Source: Bacteroidaceae bacterium (GTDB lineage: Bacteria > Bacteroidota > Bacteroidia > Bacteroidales > Bacteroidaceae). Taken from it: 32,611 nucleotides of DNA. Both the position numbers and the translations under genes were made by a program. Of this stretch, positions 7,541 through 15,496 are shown one piece after another (position 1 is the first letter of the stretch; every line of letters begins with the position of its first letter). The notes beneath the pieces were generated by a model. That model worked only from the letters and a program-made list of their open reading frames with translations. It had not been told where the DNA came from and searched no databases. The stretch is taken from NCBI GenBank assembly GCA_017444485.1, contig JAFSWM010000062.1:1-32611 (forward strand), in the 5' to 3' direction.

Positions 7541-9040
7541 CTACCTTACCTTCTTCCCTGTAGGCTCGCCCTCGTTCTGTATGCGGTTGAGGGCAGTGAC
7601 GACGTAGTAGCCAGGGGTTTTCTCGCCAGGCTGGGCTATCTTGCAGAAAGGATACTTCGTGACAGCGACAATGGCGGAGGGATCGGCAAGGTTCATGCGG
7701 CCCTTTGAGGCGAAGCGATACACAACGTATTTCGCTGGCTTGTCGCGCCACGAGGTGGAGGCAGGGGCTTCCCAGTAGAGGAATGTGCCGTCCTTGATGG
7801 TCTCGGTCTTGATGCGCCGCACCTTGCCCGGGGCTACATCGGTGAGCCACGGCATGGCGGGCTGCAGGGCGGTGTAGCGGTGATAGGTCAGTTCGAGGCG
7901 GCGCGCATAGTCGTTGTAGTTGTCGGCGATGAGTTTGCTATACCACAGGCATGAGCCGTCCACGCCCAGCGTTTGGCGTTGCTGCGTCAGTTTGGCATCC
8001 ATCTGGTTCACCTGCGGATTCAGCGGGTCGGCATACTGCATGGTACGCTCCACGTCTTGTCCGATGATGAGCGGACGCCCGCTGCAATAGCGTGCCCACC
8101 ACTGCACCAGTTCCTTATAGTCCGCCGTGGGGTGGCCGATCTGCCAGTAGAGTTGCGGCACCACATAGTCCACCCAACCTTGCTTCACCCACGTGAGCAC
8201 ATCGGCATAGAGGTCATCGTAGTTCTGCAACCCAGCCGTGGCGCTGCCGGGGATGTTGTCGCCCGCCTTGGCATTGTGATAGATGCCGAAGGGCGACACA
8301 CCAAACTTCACCCACGGCTTGGCGGCACGCAGCGTGTCGTGCAGTTGGCTGATGAACTGGTTCACGTTCTGCCGGCGCCAGTCGGCCTTGCTCTGGGTGC
8401 TGAGGCCGTAGAGTTGGTAGGTGCGATCGTCGGCCAAGGTCTGGCCGCTGACGGGGTAGGGGTAGAAGTAGTCGTCGATGTGCAGGCCGTCCACGTCGTA
8501 GCGCCGTACGATGTCGCCGCACACATGGGCGATGTACTCGCGGTTCTCGGGGCGTCCGGGGTCGAAGAGCAATAGCCCGTCATAGGCAAGGAAGCGGTCC
8601 TTGTTCTTCCAGTACGGGTGCGACGCCGCCAGTGCCGTCGTCCCCTTCGTCTTGGCGCGGAAGGGATTGATCCAGGCGTGGATTTCCATCCCACGGCGGT
8701 GGCACTCCTGCACCATCCAGGCCAGCGGGTCCCAGTAGGGGCTGGGCGGTGTGCCTTGCTGTCCGGTGAGGAAGCGACTCCACGGCTCCAGGGCCGAGGC
8801 ATACAGCGCGTCGGCCTCGGGGCGCACCTGGAAGATCACCACGTTGCAGTTTGCCTGTCGGAGCGCATCAAGGTGGCGCGTCAGTTCAGCCTGCATGCGC
8901 TCAGCGCCCAAGCCTTGGAACTGTCCGTTCACACATTGTATCCACGCGCCCCGGAACTCCCGCTTGGGCTGGGGCAGTTGCTGCGCCCCCACCACGGCGG
9001 CATAGGCGACGAGGAGCGAGAGAAGAAAAGTCTTTTTCAT
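7541..9040 (-). CDS. Secreted GHL10-type glycoside hydrolase (DUF187/DigH-like)
   Basis: This 499-residue protein has a signal peptide (MKKTFLLSLLVAYAAVVGAQ) and the glycosyl-hydrolase-like 10 barrel: REFRGAWIQCVNG at the first strand, NVVIFQVRPEADALYAS, GMEIHAWINPFRA, and DVDGLHIDDYFYPYP with acidic residues in catalytic position. Near the end, about residues 410-495, a fibronectin-III-like domain can be read (TFLYWEAPASTSWRDKPAKYVVYRF). E. coli DigH of this family cuts peptidoglycan glycan strands lacking peptide stems; the same activity here is plausible but not shown. The start at 9040 is chosen because it begins the signal peptide; upstream in-frame ATGs add residues lying in the promoter region. 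The TAG stop directly abuts the octamer array. Confidence 0.88.
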   Translation of the reverse strand: MKKTFLLSLLVAYAAVVGAQQLPQPKREFRGAWIQCVNGQFQGLGAERMQAELTRHLDALRQANCNVVIFQVRPEADALYASALEPWSRFLTGQQGTPPSPYWDPLAWMVQECHRRGMEIHAWINPFRAKTKGTTALAASHPYWKNKDRFLAYDGLLLFDPGRPENREYIAHVCGDIVRRYDVDGLHIDDYFYPYPVSGQTLADDRTYQLYGLSTQSKADWRRQNVNQFISQLHDTLRAAKPWVKFGVSPFGIYHNAKAGDNIPGSATAGLQNYDDLYADVLTWVKQGWVDYVVPQLYWQIGHPTADYKELVQWWARYCSGRPLIIGQDVERTMQYADPLNPQVNQMDAKLTQQRQTLGVDGSCLWYSKLIADNYNDYARRLELTYHRYTALQPAMPWLTDVAPGKVRRIKTETIKDGTFLYWEAPASTSWRDKPAKYVVYRFASKGRMNLADPSAIVAVTKYPFCKIAQPGEKTPGYYVVTALNRIQNEGEPTGKKVR

Positions 9041-9064
9041 AAATCCCATTATCGTTTCAGCCGC

Positions 9065-9072
9065 CAAAATTA
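9065..9072 (-). promoter_or_regulatory. Possible promoter (-7 element) of the GHL10 gene
   Basis: On the minus strand TAATTTTG matches TAnnTTTG, 24 bases before the start codon. A TTTG lies upstream at 23 bases, slightly more than the ideal spacing, so support is moderate. Confidence 0.4.
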
Positions 9073-9213
9073 AGGTTTTACGCGCGAAAAAGCGCCAAAA
9101 CCCCATAGTTTTCTGCAATAGGGAGTGGTGTGGTGCGATCATCCCCGCGAACATATGCAAGATGGGTGACTCGTATCTCTGTCATTTCCTTGTATTATCC
9201 AGTCTGCAAAATA

Positions 9214-9248
9214 GGAGAGGGAAGCGAACAAACAACGCTTCCCCCTCC
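9214..9248 (-). terminator. Rho-independent terminator after nagB
   Basis: GGAGAGGGAAGCG (9214-9226) pairs with CGCTTCCCCCTCC (9236-9248) with one A-C mismatch and a 9-base loop. On the minus strand the stem is followed by TATTTTGC. It lies 42 bases after the nagB stop. I see no intergenic mosaic repeats in this gap. Confidence 0.65.
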
Positions 9249-9289
9249 TTCTAGAGTGTGGCTTATTATGGTTGGCTTGCGCCGTGTGC

Positions 9290-10081
9290 TCAGAGTTGTT
9301 CGCGCTCGATGTCCTTGAAGTATTTATAGGTGCCGTGGCGGAGTTCTTCGCAGGCGGCTTCGTCGCAGACGATGATGCCATGCTGGTGCATCTGCAGGAC
9401 GCTGATGGTCCACATCTGTGTGACGGGGCCTTCTACGGCGGCTTGCAGGGCGCGGGCTTTGTTGTGGCCGTTGCAGAGGATGAGCACCTCTTTGGCTGCC
9501 ATCACGGTGCCTACTCCTACGGTGAGGGCGTGGGCGGGGACGCTCGCGGGGTCGCCACCGAAGAAGCGGCTGTTGGCGATGCGCGTGTCGGTGGTTAGCG
9601 TCTTCTGGCGCGTGCGGCTGGTGAGCGATGAGCCGGGCTCGTTGAAGGCGATGTGTCCGTCGGGGCCGATGCCGCCGAGGAAGAGGTCGATGCCGCCGGC
9701 CTCTTCAATCATCTGCTCGTAGTGGGCGCATTCGGCCTCGAGGTCGGGGGCGTTGCCGTTGAGGATGTGGATGTTCTCCTTCGGGCAGTCGATGTGGTCG
9801 AAGAGGTTGGTCTTCATGAAACTGTGGTAACTCTCGGGGTGCTCCTCGGGCAGCCCTACGTATTCGTCCATGTTGAATGTGAGGACGTGCTTGAAGGTGA
9901 CGCGCCCTTCCTTGTTGGCCTTGACGAGTTCCTTGTACATGCCGATAGGGCTGCTACCAGTGGGCAGGCCCAGCACGAAGGGTTTGTCGGCAGTGGGAGC
10001 GGCGGCGTTGATACGTGCCACCACATAGTCGGCGGCCCAGCGCGAGAGCCGCTCGTAGTCGGGTTGGATGATCAGTCGCAT
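9290..10081 (-). CDS. nagB: Glucosamine-6-phosphate deaminase NagB
   Basis: NagB converts glucosamine-6-phosphate to fructose-6-phosphate and ammonia, feeding amino-sugar carbon into glycolysis. The 263-residue protein matches the family length (E. coli 266) and numbering: D72 in FNMDEYVG, D141, H143 and E148 in [17 protein letters not shown], with the phosphate-binding loop [15 protein letters not shown] at about 38-52. It is monocistronic by its own promoter and terminator. No nagA is next to it. The secreted glycosidase downstream could supply amino sugars if it acts on peptidoglycan, but that link is inference. Confidence 0.97.
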   Translation of the reverse strand: MRLIIQPDYERLSRWAADYVVARINAAAPTADKPFVLGLPTGSSPIGMYKELVKANKEGRVTFKHVLTFNMDEYVGLPEEHPESYHSFMKTNLFDHIDCPKENIHILNGNAPDLEAECAHYEQMIEEAGGIDLFLGGIGPDGHIAFNEPGSSLTSRTRQKTLTTDTRIANSRFFGGDPASVPAHALTVGVGTVMAAKEVLILCNGHNKARALQAAVEGPVTQMWTISVLQMHQHGIIVCDEAACEELRHGTYKYFKDIEREQL

Positions 10082-10127
10082 AGTGTGCGTATTAGGTTAG
10101 ATTGTTTAGATTGCGGAAAAGCAGGGT

Positions 10128-10144
10128 GGGGAAGGCCATTCCCC
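10128..10144 (-). other. Short hairpin in the nagB leader
   Basis: GGGGAA (10128-10133) and TTCCCC (10139-10144) form a 6-bp stem with a 5-base loop. It lies in the presumed 5' untranslated region between the nagB promoter and start codon. Its role is unknown; I do not recognise a known riboswitch. Confidence 0.35.
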
Positions 10145-10156
10145 GTTGGTGCGCAG

Positions 10157-10188
10157 CAAAAGTAGCATAATCGCGGGCGTCGTGCAAA
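10157..10188 (-). promoter_or_regulatory. Promoter of nagB
   Basis: On the minus strand TTTG (10185-10188) is followed after exactly 20 bases by TACTTTTG (10157-10164), matching the Bacteroidota consensus. The start codon is about 75 bases downstream. Confidence 0.75.
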
Positions 10189-10250
10189 CGTTTCTGCCGT
10201 TTTTTGTTTGGGCGGTCTGTTTTTCAGCCTCGCCACGTCCGTAAACGAAG

Positions 10251-10279
10251 CAGGACAACCGCCTCTCGGGGTTGTCCTG
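10251..10279 (-). terminator. Hairpin terminator after the tRNA gene
   Basis: The perfect 10-bp inverted repeat CAGGACAACC (10251-10260) and GGTTGTCCTG (10270-10279) has a 9-base loop. It begins 16 bases beyond the 3' end of the tRNA. The following U-tract is weak (CTTCGTTT). Confidence 0.55.
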
Positions 10280-10295
10280 TACTGATGTTTGAGTG

Positions 10296-10368
10296 TTGCG
10301 GAGACCGGACTCGAACCAGTGACCTCCAGGTTATGAGCCTGGCGAGCTACCAACTGCTCCACTCCGCG
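10296..10368 (-). tRNA. tRNA-Met (CAT), initiator type
   Basis: A complete 73-base cloverleaf is visible without an encoded CCA. The anticodon loop is CTCATAA, the D arm GAGC/GCTC, and the T arm ACTGG-TTCGAGT-CCGGT. The first base C and base 72 A are unpaired and the D stem has A11-U24; both mark initiator tRNAs. The anticodon stem is CCAGG/CCTGG, so only two of the three conserved initiator G-C pairs are present. Reading it instead as an elongator with 5' end one base inward would leave a T-T mismatch in the acceptor stem, so the initiator call is preferred. Confidence 0.93.
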
Positions 10369-10402
10369 ATGTAATGTTGCTCCCCTTTCGGGTTTTGCGG
10401 TG

Positions 10403-10433
10403 CAAAAATAGGGCGAGTTTTTTGTTTATACAA
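10403..10433 (-). promoter_or_regulatory. Promoter of the tRNA-Met gene
   Basis: On the minus strand TATTTTTG (10403-10410) fits TAnnTTTG. TTGT (10430-10433) stands 19 bases upstream as a weaker -33 element. The tRNA 5' end is about 35 bases downstream. Confidence 0.6.
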
Positions 10434-10450
10434 GCAATTGTGCTAAAAAA

Positions 10451-10660
10451 GTTTTCTATTGACCGTTCTTCATTGACCATTGACCGTTGAAAATTGAACA
10501 TGAGCAAACGTCAGCCCGCCTATTGCAAGGGTTGGGAGCGCGGGCGTCCCCGCCCGCCGAAGCGCTGAAAGCAAAACCCGCGAGCGCGACGCCCGCGCTC
10601 CCAGGGATGCAATACCGGAAGCAAGAGGTTTTGCTAACGGTCAATGTTCAATGTTCAATG
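10451..10660. repeat. Mosaic intergenic repeat block between tRNA-Met and ccsA
   Basis: The 313-base gap 10369-10681 holds the tRNA promoter and then this block. Left to right: reverse heptamers (about 10451-10500), reverse hairpin module (10509-10557), linker CGAAGCGCTGAAAGCAAAA (10558-10576), forward hairpin module (10577-10606), linker with GCAATACCGG and GGTTTTGC (10606-10636), and forward heptamers (10638-10660). The stretch 10505-10616 is nearly identical to 19819-19930. Confidence 0.9.
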
Positions 10661-10681
10661 AAAAAAGTGTACAATGAAAGT

Positions 10682-12004
10682 TCAGGCGTAGCTATGCATG
10701 CCGCCGAGTAGGTAGTTCACGCCAAAGTAGGTGAAGAGCACAGCGAGGAAGGCACACAATATATATATATGGTATGTGCGTGGCTTCATCATGGCGGGAA
10801 CTGAGCGTACATGCAGGGGCAGGGCATAGACCAGGAGCGTGATGAGTGCCCATACCTCCTTGGGGTCCCAACTCCAATAAGCGCCCCACGACAGGGCCGC
10901 CCATACTGCACCGAGAAAAATACCGGCAGCGAGTAGGAACACGGCGGGCAGCATCAGGCGCCGTGTGAGCGTGGTGAGGGCGGGCTGGCGGTTGATGAGC
11001 CACAGTGCGGAGAGCACGCAGGTCATGGCGAGTAGGGCATAGGCAGTCATGATGACACTGACGTGGATGGTGAGCAGGGGCGACTGCAGCACGGGCATGA
11101 GCCCACCAATGCGGGGGTGTGCCTCGCTGAGGTGTGCCACGAGTAGAGCGAAGCCTCCGGCCATCAGCGCGGGAGCGGTGAGCAGAGGCTGACGGCGGGA
11201 GGAGAGAGCGGCAATCCACAGCAGGCACAGCGCCATGAAGAGCATCGTCTCGGGGCCGTTACCCATGGGGATGCGACCACCGGCATACCACCGCATCAGA
11301 TAGAGCGCGGTGTGATAGACTATGATGACGTACAGCGCGCAATGAAGCAGTGTGCTGACGGAAAGCGTGCCCAGAATACGCTTGTGGCTGATGCCCGACG
11401 TGGCGAACATCAGTACGGCGAGGGTGAAGCAGCAGATGAAGAGGGGTAGGCTCTTGGGCAGGCGGTTGTAGAGGAGTTCTGCCGTGATGCGCGCCTCGCT
11501 CACTTTTGCCGCGGTGGGTGCGGGGCGTACCAGTTCTCCGCGGGTGGCCATGATGACCAGCCCCACACGCTCGTCGAGTTCCACGGCAGCCTTGCGTAGT
11601 TTCTCGGGCACCGTGTCGTGCGTGAGGGGCTCCACGAGGTAGGTGCCGTCGGGTTTGAAGAGTTGTGCGAAGGTGCAGTGCTTGTCATCGCTAAGGCCCA
11701 GCCTCTGGCGAAGCGTGCGGTCCTTAACAAGAATCATGGGTTGGTCTTTCCAGATGTCAGGGCGCAGTGTCCATCCCGCCAGCACCTGCATGGCAGAGAG
11801 GTTGCGGTAGGTGGCTTTTCCGTAGATAGTCAGCAAGAAGTCGCGTGCCAGTGTGCCGAGTGGCATCACGCGGTCTTCGCCTGCTACTTGCAGGCGTTCC
11901 ATCTTGGCAGCCTCCTCCGCGTTTACGGTGGGCACGCTCTCGCGTGCGGGAAGCGGCAGAACGAAGAGCAGGGATAGGGCGAGGATTGCAGAAAAGGTTT
12001 TCAC
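10682..12004 (-). CDS. ccsA: CcsA-type cytochrome c biogenesis protein
   Basis: CcsA is the membrane haem-handling protein of System II cytochrome c maturation. The 440-residue protein has a signal-like N-terminus and an extracytoplasmic part (about 25-180) with the MPLGTLARDFLLTIYGK segment seen in ResB/CcsA fusions of this phylum. The C-terminal half is a run of membrane helices with the haem-binding tryptophan-rich motif WGAYWSWDPKE (about 373-383). Candidate haem-ligand histidines are TIHVSVIMTAY and LPLHVR (about 398). Start is a GTG at 12004, directly after the repeats. No ResB gene is adjacent; the N-terminal part is short for a full CcsBA fusion, so a partner elsewhere is likely. Confidence 0.9.
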   Translation of the reverse strand: MKTFSAILALSLLFVLPLPARESVPTVNAEEAAKMERLQVAGEDRVMPLGTLARDFLLTIYGKATYRNLSAMQVLAGWTLRPDIWKDQPMILVKDRTLRQRLGLSDDKHCTFAQLFKPDGTYLVEPLTHDTVPEKLRKAAVELDERVGLVIMATRGELVRPAPTAAKVSEARITAELLYNRLPKSLPLFICCFTLAVLMFATSGISHKRILGTLSVSTLLHCALYVIIVYHTALYLMRWYAGGRIPMGNGPETMLFMALCLLWIAALSSRRQPLLTAPALMAGGFALLVAHLSEAHPRIGGLMPVLQSPLLTIHVSVIMTAYALLAMTCVLSALWLINRQPALTTLTRRLMLPAVFLLAAGIFLGAVWAALSWGAYWSWDPKEVWALITLLVYALPLHVRSVPAMMKPRTYHIYILCAFLAVLFTYFGVNYLLGGMHSYA

Positions 12005-12008
12005 ACCG

Positions 12009-12016
12009 CAAAAGTA
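12009..12016 (-). promoter_or_regulatory. Possible promoter (-7 element) directly before ccsA
   Basis: On the minus strand TACTTTTG fits TAnnTTTG and ends only 4 bases before the GTG start, which would give a leaderless or near-leaderless mRNA. No TTTG is seen 19-21 bases upstream, where octamer repeats lie. Confidence 0.35.
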
Positions 12017-12180
12017 GATTTCTAGGTTATGAGGTTATTAGGTTTTAAGGTCGTCAGTCCGCCTATTGCAAGCGTTGGGAACGCGGGCGTCCCCGCCCGC
12101 AGGTATGTGTTAGGTTCAGAGGTTTTGAGGTTCTAAGGTCTTGAGGTTGTCGCGCAGCTCCTTACAACCTTATAACCTCA
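12017..12180. repeat. Mosaic intergenic repeat block between ccsA and the glycosyltransferase gene
   Basis: Left to right: reverse octamers (AGGTTATG type, 12022-12051), reverse hairpin module (12052-12102), degenerate reverse octamers (12103-12148), core GTCGCGCAGCTCC (12149-12161), and forward octamers ACAACCTTATAACCTC (12164-12179). The last units overlap the 3' end of the glycosyltransferase gene and include its stop codon. Confidence 0.9.
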
Positions 12181-13057
12181 AAAGATAGAATCCAAGTTTG
12201 TAGAACTGAAAGAGGGTGAGGGAGGGGCGGCGACTGAGCAGGTTGCGGCGTATCAGGTGACGAGTAGCACGGAAGAGAAGACGGACGGGGGCTGCCAGGT
12301 GCATACTTTGTAGGCGCATGGCGAAACGCGAAAGGCCGATACGTTGTTTATAGGCCAGGGGCAGAGTGTGGAGCGTACGCATGGCGGCTTCGGTGTTGGC
12401 GAGGAAGTGGATGCTGGGGTTGATGCCGCTGTGAAGCAGGGCGTTGTCAGTGTGAAGGACGGGGATGCCGAGTTCTTCCAAGCGCAACCCGAAGAGCACG
12501 TCTTCGTAGCCGTATTCCGTGATGCTTTCGTCAAAAGGTGCACGCTCCATCACGTAGCGGCGCAGCAGCAGTTGGAACGTGGCGATGCGGTCGTAGGGGT
12601 GGCGGTTGCGGTAGGCGGCAGTACGATGTCCGCTCTTCTCGGCTGCGGTTTCGTATTTGTAGCGCAGTTCGCAGTCTGGTGGTGCGGGTGGTGCGGGGTT
12701 GGTGAGTGCGCCACAAACCACAGGCGCTTTTTCGGCGTCTTGCAGGTGACGGGCGATGAAGTCGTCGCTACACACCAGGGCATCGCTGTCGATGAAGAGG
12801 AGCAGTTCGCCGCTCGACTCCATATATAATATATTGCGTGCGTGTGCTCTGCCTTGCCGCGCGGTTTGCTGAATGACGCGGCACGCTCCAGTTTGCTCCA
12901 TGCGCTGGAGGGCGGTGAGGGTTGCCGCATCGTCGCTCGCATCGTTGAGCACCAAGATTTCGTAGTCTATGTGCAAGGCTTCTGCCTGGTGACGCAAAGC
13001 CTCTATCAACGCCTCGGGTGCGAGGTTATGGGTGGGGATAAGGATGGAGAGCCTCAT
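12170..13057 (-). CDS. Family 2 glycosyltransferase
   Basis: This 295-residue protein is a GT-A fold inverting glycosyltransferase. The N-terminus MRLSILIPTHN is the GT2 nucleotide-sugar strand, VLNDASDD carries the early acidic pair, and LLLFIDSDALV (DSD at 90-92) is the metal-binding DXD. ITEYGYEDVLFGLRL near 190-205 is the ED motif of the likely base region. The C-terminus is basic and amphipathic and may sit at the membrane. Its start overlaps the stop of the PorE-like gene by 4 bases (ATGA), so the two are translationally coupled. The last codons (Leu-Arg-Leu-stop) are made by octamer repeat sequence. Donor and acceptor cannot be predicted. Confidence 0.92.
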   Translation of the reverse strand: MRLSILIPTHNLAPEALIEALRHQAEALHIDYEILVLNDASDDAATLTALQRMEQTGACRVIQQTARQGRAHARNILYMESSGELLLFIDSDALVCSDDFIARHLQDAEKAPVVCGALTNPAPPAPPDCELRYKYETAAEKSGHRTAAYRNRHPYDRIATFQLLLRRYVMERAPFDESITEYGYEDVLFGLRLEELGIPVLHTDNALLHSGINPSIHFLANTEAAMRTLHTLPLAYKQRIGLSRFAMRLQSMHLAAPVRLLFRATRHLIRRNLLSRRPSLTLFQFYKLGFYLLRL

Positions 13058-15156
13058 TCTTCCAACTCAAAATACACGTCCTCGTCGTCGGGTGGTGTGG
13101 CTTCCTCTTCACGCCGTGGCTGTGCGGTGGGCCGCACCTGTTGGGGCAGTAGGTTGCCCTGGGCATCGAGCAGTCCATAGGTGGCGCTGAGCACACGGAA
13201 CTCGGTGCGGCGGTTTAGTGCGTTGCAAATGGCCTGTTGTGCGCTGTCGAGGGAGAGGATGAACTCCTCGGTGAGCGTGTCGCCCTCGTGGAGGAAGGTG
13301 TAGGTTTCGGTCATTTTCTTGCTGACCACCTTGGGACGCGTCTCGCCGTATCCGTGTGCCTCGAGGCGTGCAGAGTCAATGCCGTGCTCAATGAGATAGT
13401 TCACTACGCTTTGTGCGCGCCGCTGCGACAGTCCGAGGTTGAAGGTGTCGCTGCTCACATAGTCAGTGTGGGCAGCCATCTCGATGGTGATGTGCGGGTT
13501 CTCGTTGAGGGTGCGCACCATGCGGTCGAGGGCCTCGGTGCTCTCGGGAGTGAGGTCAGCCTTGCCGAACTCATAGAAGATACCCCTCACCAATACGGGA
13601 ATGTTCATTGAGGGCAACGGGAACTGCAGGACGTACTGATGCTCCTCGGCGGGGGAGTGGTCGGCTCGCAGGGCGTTCTGCACGCTGAGGTACTCGTCGC
13701 ACACGGCCAGGAACACATAGTTCACGCCGGGCTTCACCTCACGCTCAAAGGAGCCATCGCTGATGACTCCGAACTTCTCGTTCGTGCCATCGTCGCCCAC
13801 CATATATACCTGTCCGGCAGGCAGTTCGTAGCCATCGCGTTCGTAAACCCATCCCTTGACGGTGTGTAGCACCTCGGGATAGGAGAAACTGTATATCTTG
13901 TCCCATCCTCTGCCGCCTGTGCTGCGGTTGCTACTGAAATAGCCCCTCTTGTGCAACCCGTCGAAGGTCATACCGAAATCGTCGCCGTGGCTGTTGACGG
14001 GTGCAGGCAGGTGTTCTACGGCCCATGTCTGCTGCACGGTGTCTTCCACGGCGCAGAAGAGGTCGAGCCCTCCCATTCCCTCGCGTCCGTCGGAGGAGAA
14101 GTAGAGTTCTCCGTTGGGGCGTAGGGTGGGGAACATCTCGTTTCCAGCAGTGTTGATTTGCGGCCCGAGGTTCTCCACCCCTCCCGTACCGTGGCTGTTC
14201 ATCGGTGTGCGCCAGATGTCGTAGCCGCCATACCCGCCAGGCATGTCGCTCACGAAGTAGAGCCACTGCCCGTCGGCTGACGGGGCGGGATGGGCGTATG
14301 AGGAGAGGGTGTCGGCTGTGATTTTTAGCTGTTGCGGCTTGCTCCACGAAGCGTCGCTGCGCTGGCTGGTCCATATCTCGGCCATACGCGGGTATTCTGG
14401 GTCGGTGCGGCAGATGGTGAGGTACATGGTGCGTCCGTCGGCGCTGAAGGCGCAGGCCCCTTCGTCGTATTCTGTGTTCAGCCCGCCCTCCACTTCGGCA
14501 GGTCTGATCCAGTTGCCGTGCTCGTCCTGCTTAGAGAACCATATGTCGCCCGCCATCTCGCCAGTGATGCCACTGAGATCGTCGCCAGTGACCTGGCGGC
14601 GTGTGGTGCTGAAGTAGAGATGTGGCACCTCGCCAGGGAGCAGTGCGGGGCTGTAGTCGGCGCGTGTGCCGTTGAAGAGAGCCTCTGGCTTGACGGTCCA
14701 TACGGAGCTTTCGGCCTTGAGCCTCGGCGAACTCTCGCACGAGGCCATGCCGTACCATGCTGCTGAGTCGCCTGGATGGGTGTTCAGATATTCTTGATAG
14801 GCCCGTGCCGCATTTTTGTAGTCTCCTTGATAGCGGTACATATCGCCTTGGCGGAGCAAGGTCAGCGTGTCGGTCAAGCCATATCGCTCGGCACTGCGGT
14901 AGGCTCCCAGAGCACGAGCGGTGTATCCGTAGCGACGGAAGCACTCGCCCATCTTGTATTGCAACAGGCCGCGGCGCTGCTTGTCTTTGTTCGGCGTGAG
15001 GTTATAGGCTCGCTTATAGTGATTGGCAGCTTCGGCGTACTCTCCCAGGGCGACATAACTATCGCCCCTGCGCTCCGACTTCTCGGATGTAGCGCATGAG
15101 AAGCCCAAGGCTACGAGGGTAGTGAATAGAATGATGTTACAGACAAGGCGTACCAT
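13054..15156 (-). CDS. PorE-like OmpA-family lipoprotein (TPR, beta-propeller, CRD, OmpA)
   Basis: The 700-residue protein has a lipoprotein signal (MVRLVCNIILFTTLVALGFSC, Cys21 as acceptor). Tetratricopeptide-like repeats cover about 28-135 (GEYAEAANHYKRAYNL; GDYKNAARAYQEYLNTHPGD). Next come WD40/PD40-type propeller blades with repeated DIW, YFSS and LYFVSDMPGG motifs (about 165-420), a short carboxypeptidase-regulatory-like segment (about 435-490), and an OmpA peptidoglycan-binding domain (about 525-656; FYEFGKADLTPES, AAHTDYVSS, LSQRRAQSVVNYL) with a 30-residue insertion. A Glu/Asp-rich tail follows. This order matches PorE, a T9SS component tied to peptidoglycan; equivalence is inferred. 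The start at 15156 is chosen because it begins the signal peptide; the upstream frame is repeat sequence. Confidence 0.85.
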   Translation of the reverse strand: MVRLVCNIILFTTLVALGFSCATSEKSERRGDSYVALGEYAEAANHYKRAYNLTPNKDKQRRGLLQYKMGECFRRYGYTARALGAYRSAERYGLTDTLTLLRQGDMYRYQGDYKNAARAYQEYLNTHPGDSAAWYGMASCESSPRLKAESSVWTVKPEALFNGTRADYSPALLPGEVPHLYFSTTRRQVTGDDLSGITGEMAGDIWFSKQDEHGNWIRPAEVEGGLNTEYDEGACAFSADGRTMYLTICRTDPEYPRMAEIWTSQRSDASWSKPQQLKITADTLSSYAHPAPSADGQWLYFVSDMPGGYGGYDIWRTPMNSHGTGGVENLGPQINTAGNEMFPTLRPNGELYFSSDGREGMGGLDLFCAVEDTVQQTWAVEHLPAPVNSHGDDFGMTFDGLHKRGYFSSNRSTGGRGWDKIYSFSYPEVLHTVKGWVYERDGYELPAGQVYMVGDDGTNEKFGVISDGSFEREVKPGVNYVFLAVCDEYLSVQNALRADHSPAEEHQYVLQFPLPSMNIPVLVRGIFYEFGKADLTPESTEALDRMVRTLNENPHITIEMAAHTDYVSSDTFNLGLSQRRAQSVVNYLIEHGIDSARLEAHGYGETRPKVVSKKMTETYTFLHEGDTLTEEFILSLDSAQQAICNALNRRTEFRVLSATYGLLDAQGNLLPQQVRPTAQPRREEEATPPDDEDVYFELEE

Positions 15157-15201
15157 ACTTATATATAAACACGCGCGGGGCGGTTTTATTGTGTGCGAGG
15201 C

Positions 15202-15409
15202 GTTGAACATTGACCGTTTTTCATTGACCATTGATCGTTGACCATTGACCCGTAGCAAAAACACACGTGCTGCTGGTATTGGTAATGGTCAATGGTCAAC
15301 GATCAATGGTCAATGATAGATGCGGGCGGGGACGCCCGCGCTCCCAATGCTTGCAATAGGCGGGCTGACGATTGCTAATGGTCAATGGTCAATGGTCAAC
15401 AGTCAATGA
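15202..15409. repeat. Mosaic repeat block between divergent porE-like and U32 genes
   Basis: The 340-base divergent gap 15157-15496 holds, left to right: reverse heptamers (15202-15250), a linker with GCTGGTATTGGTAATGG (15251-15288), forward heptamers (15283-15317), forward hairpin module (15321-15370), and more forward heptamers (15371-15409). The remaining 15410-15496 holds the U32 promoter. I see no TAnnTTTG element for the leftward gene. Confidence 0.9.
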
Positions 15410-15429
15410 AAGTAGGCTGCGGCTCGGTA

Positions 15430-15464
15430 GTGTAAATGAAAATCCAGTGGCTTTTCCTTTACAC
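15430..15464. promoter_or_regulatory. Inverted repeat overlapping the U32 promoter (possible operator)
   Basis: GTGTAAATGAAAA (15430-15442) and TTTTCCTTTACAC (15452-15464) form a 13-position inverted repeat with one mismatch and a 9-base spacer. Its right arm contains the -33 element. No gene reads into it from the left on this strand, so a transcription-factor site is likelier than a terminator. Confidence 0.45.
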
Positions 15465-15488
15465 TGCGCTCGCCTTGCACTACTTTTG
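15458..15488 (+). promoter_or_regulatory. Promoter of the U32 peptidase gene
   Basis: TTTA (15458-15461) is followed after 19 bases by TACTTTTG (15481-15488), a good -7 element. The ATG is only 8 bases further on, so the mRNA should have almost no leader. Confidence 0.7.
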
Positions 15489-15496
15489 CAGCCAGA

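Noticed and set aside
10072-10362. Short protein MEQLVARQAHNLEVTGSSPVSA on the minus strand
   Set aside because: It is the tRNA-Met gene read as protein, a well-known annotation artefact.
10757-10771. AT dinucleotide run as a regulatory or origin signal
   Set aside because: It lies inside ccsA and simply encodes Tyr-His-Ile-Tyr-Ile-Leu in a membrane helix.
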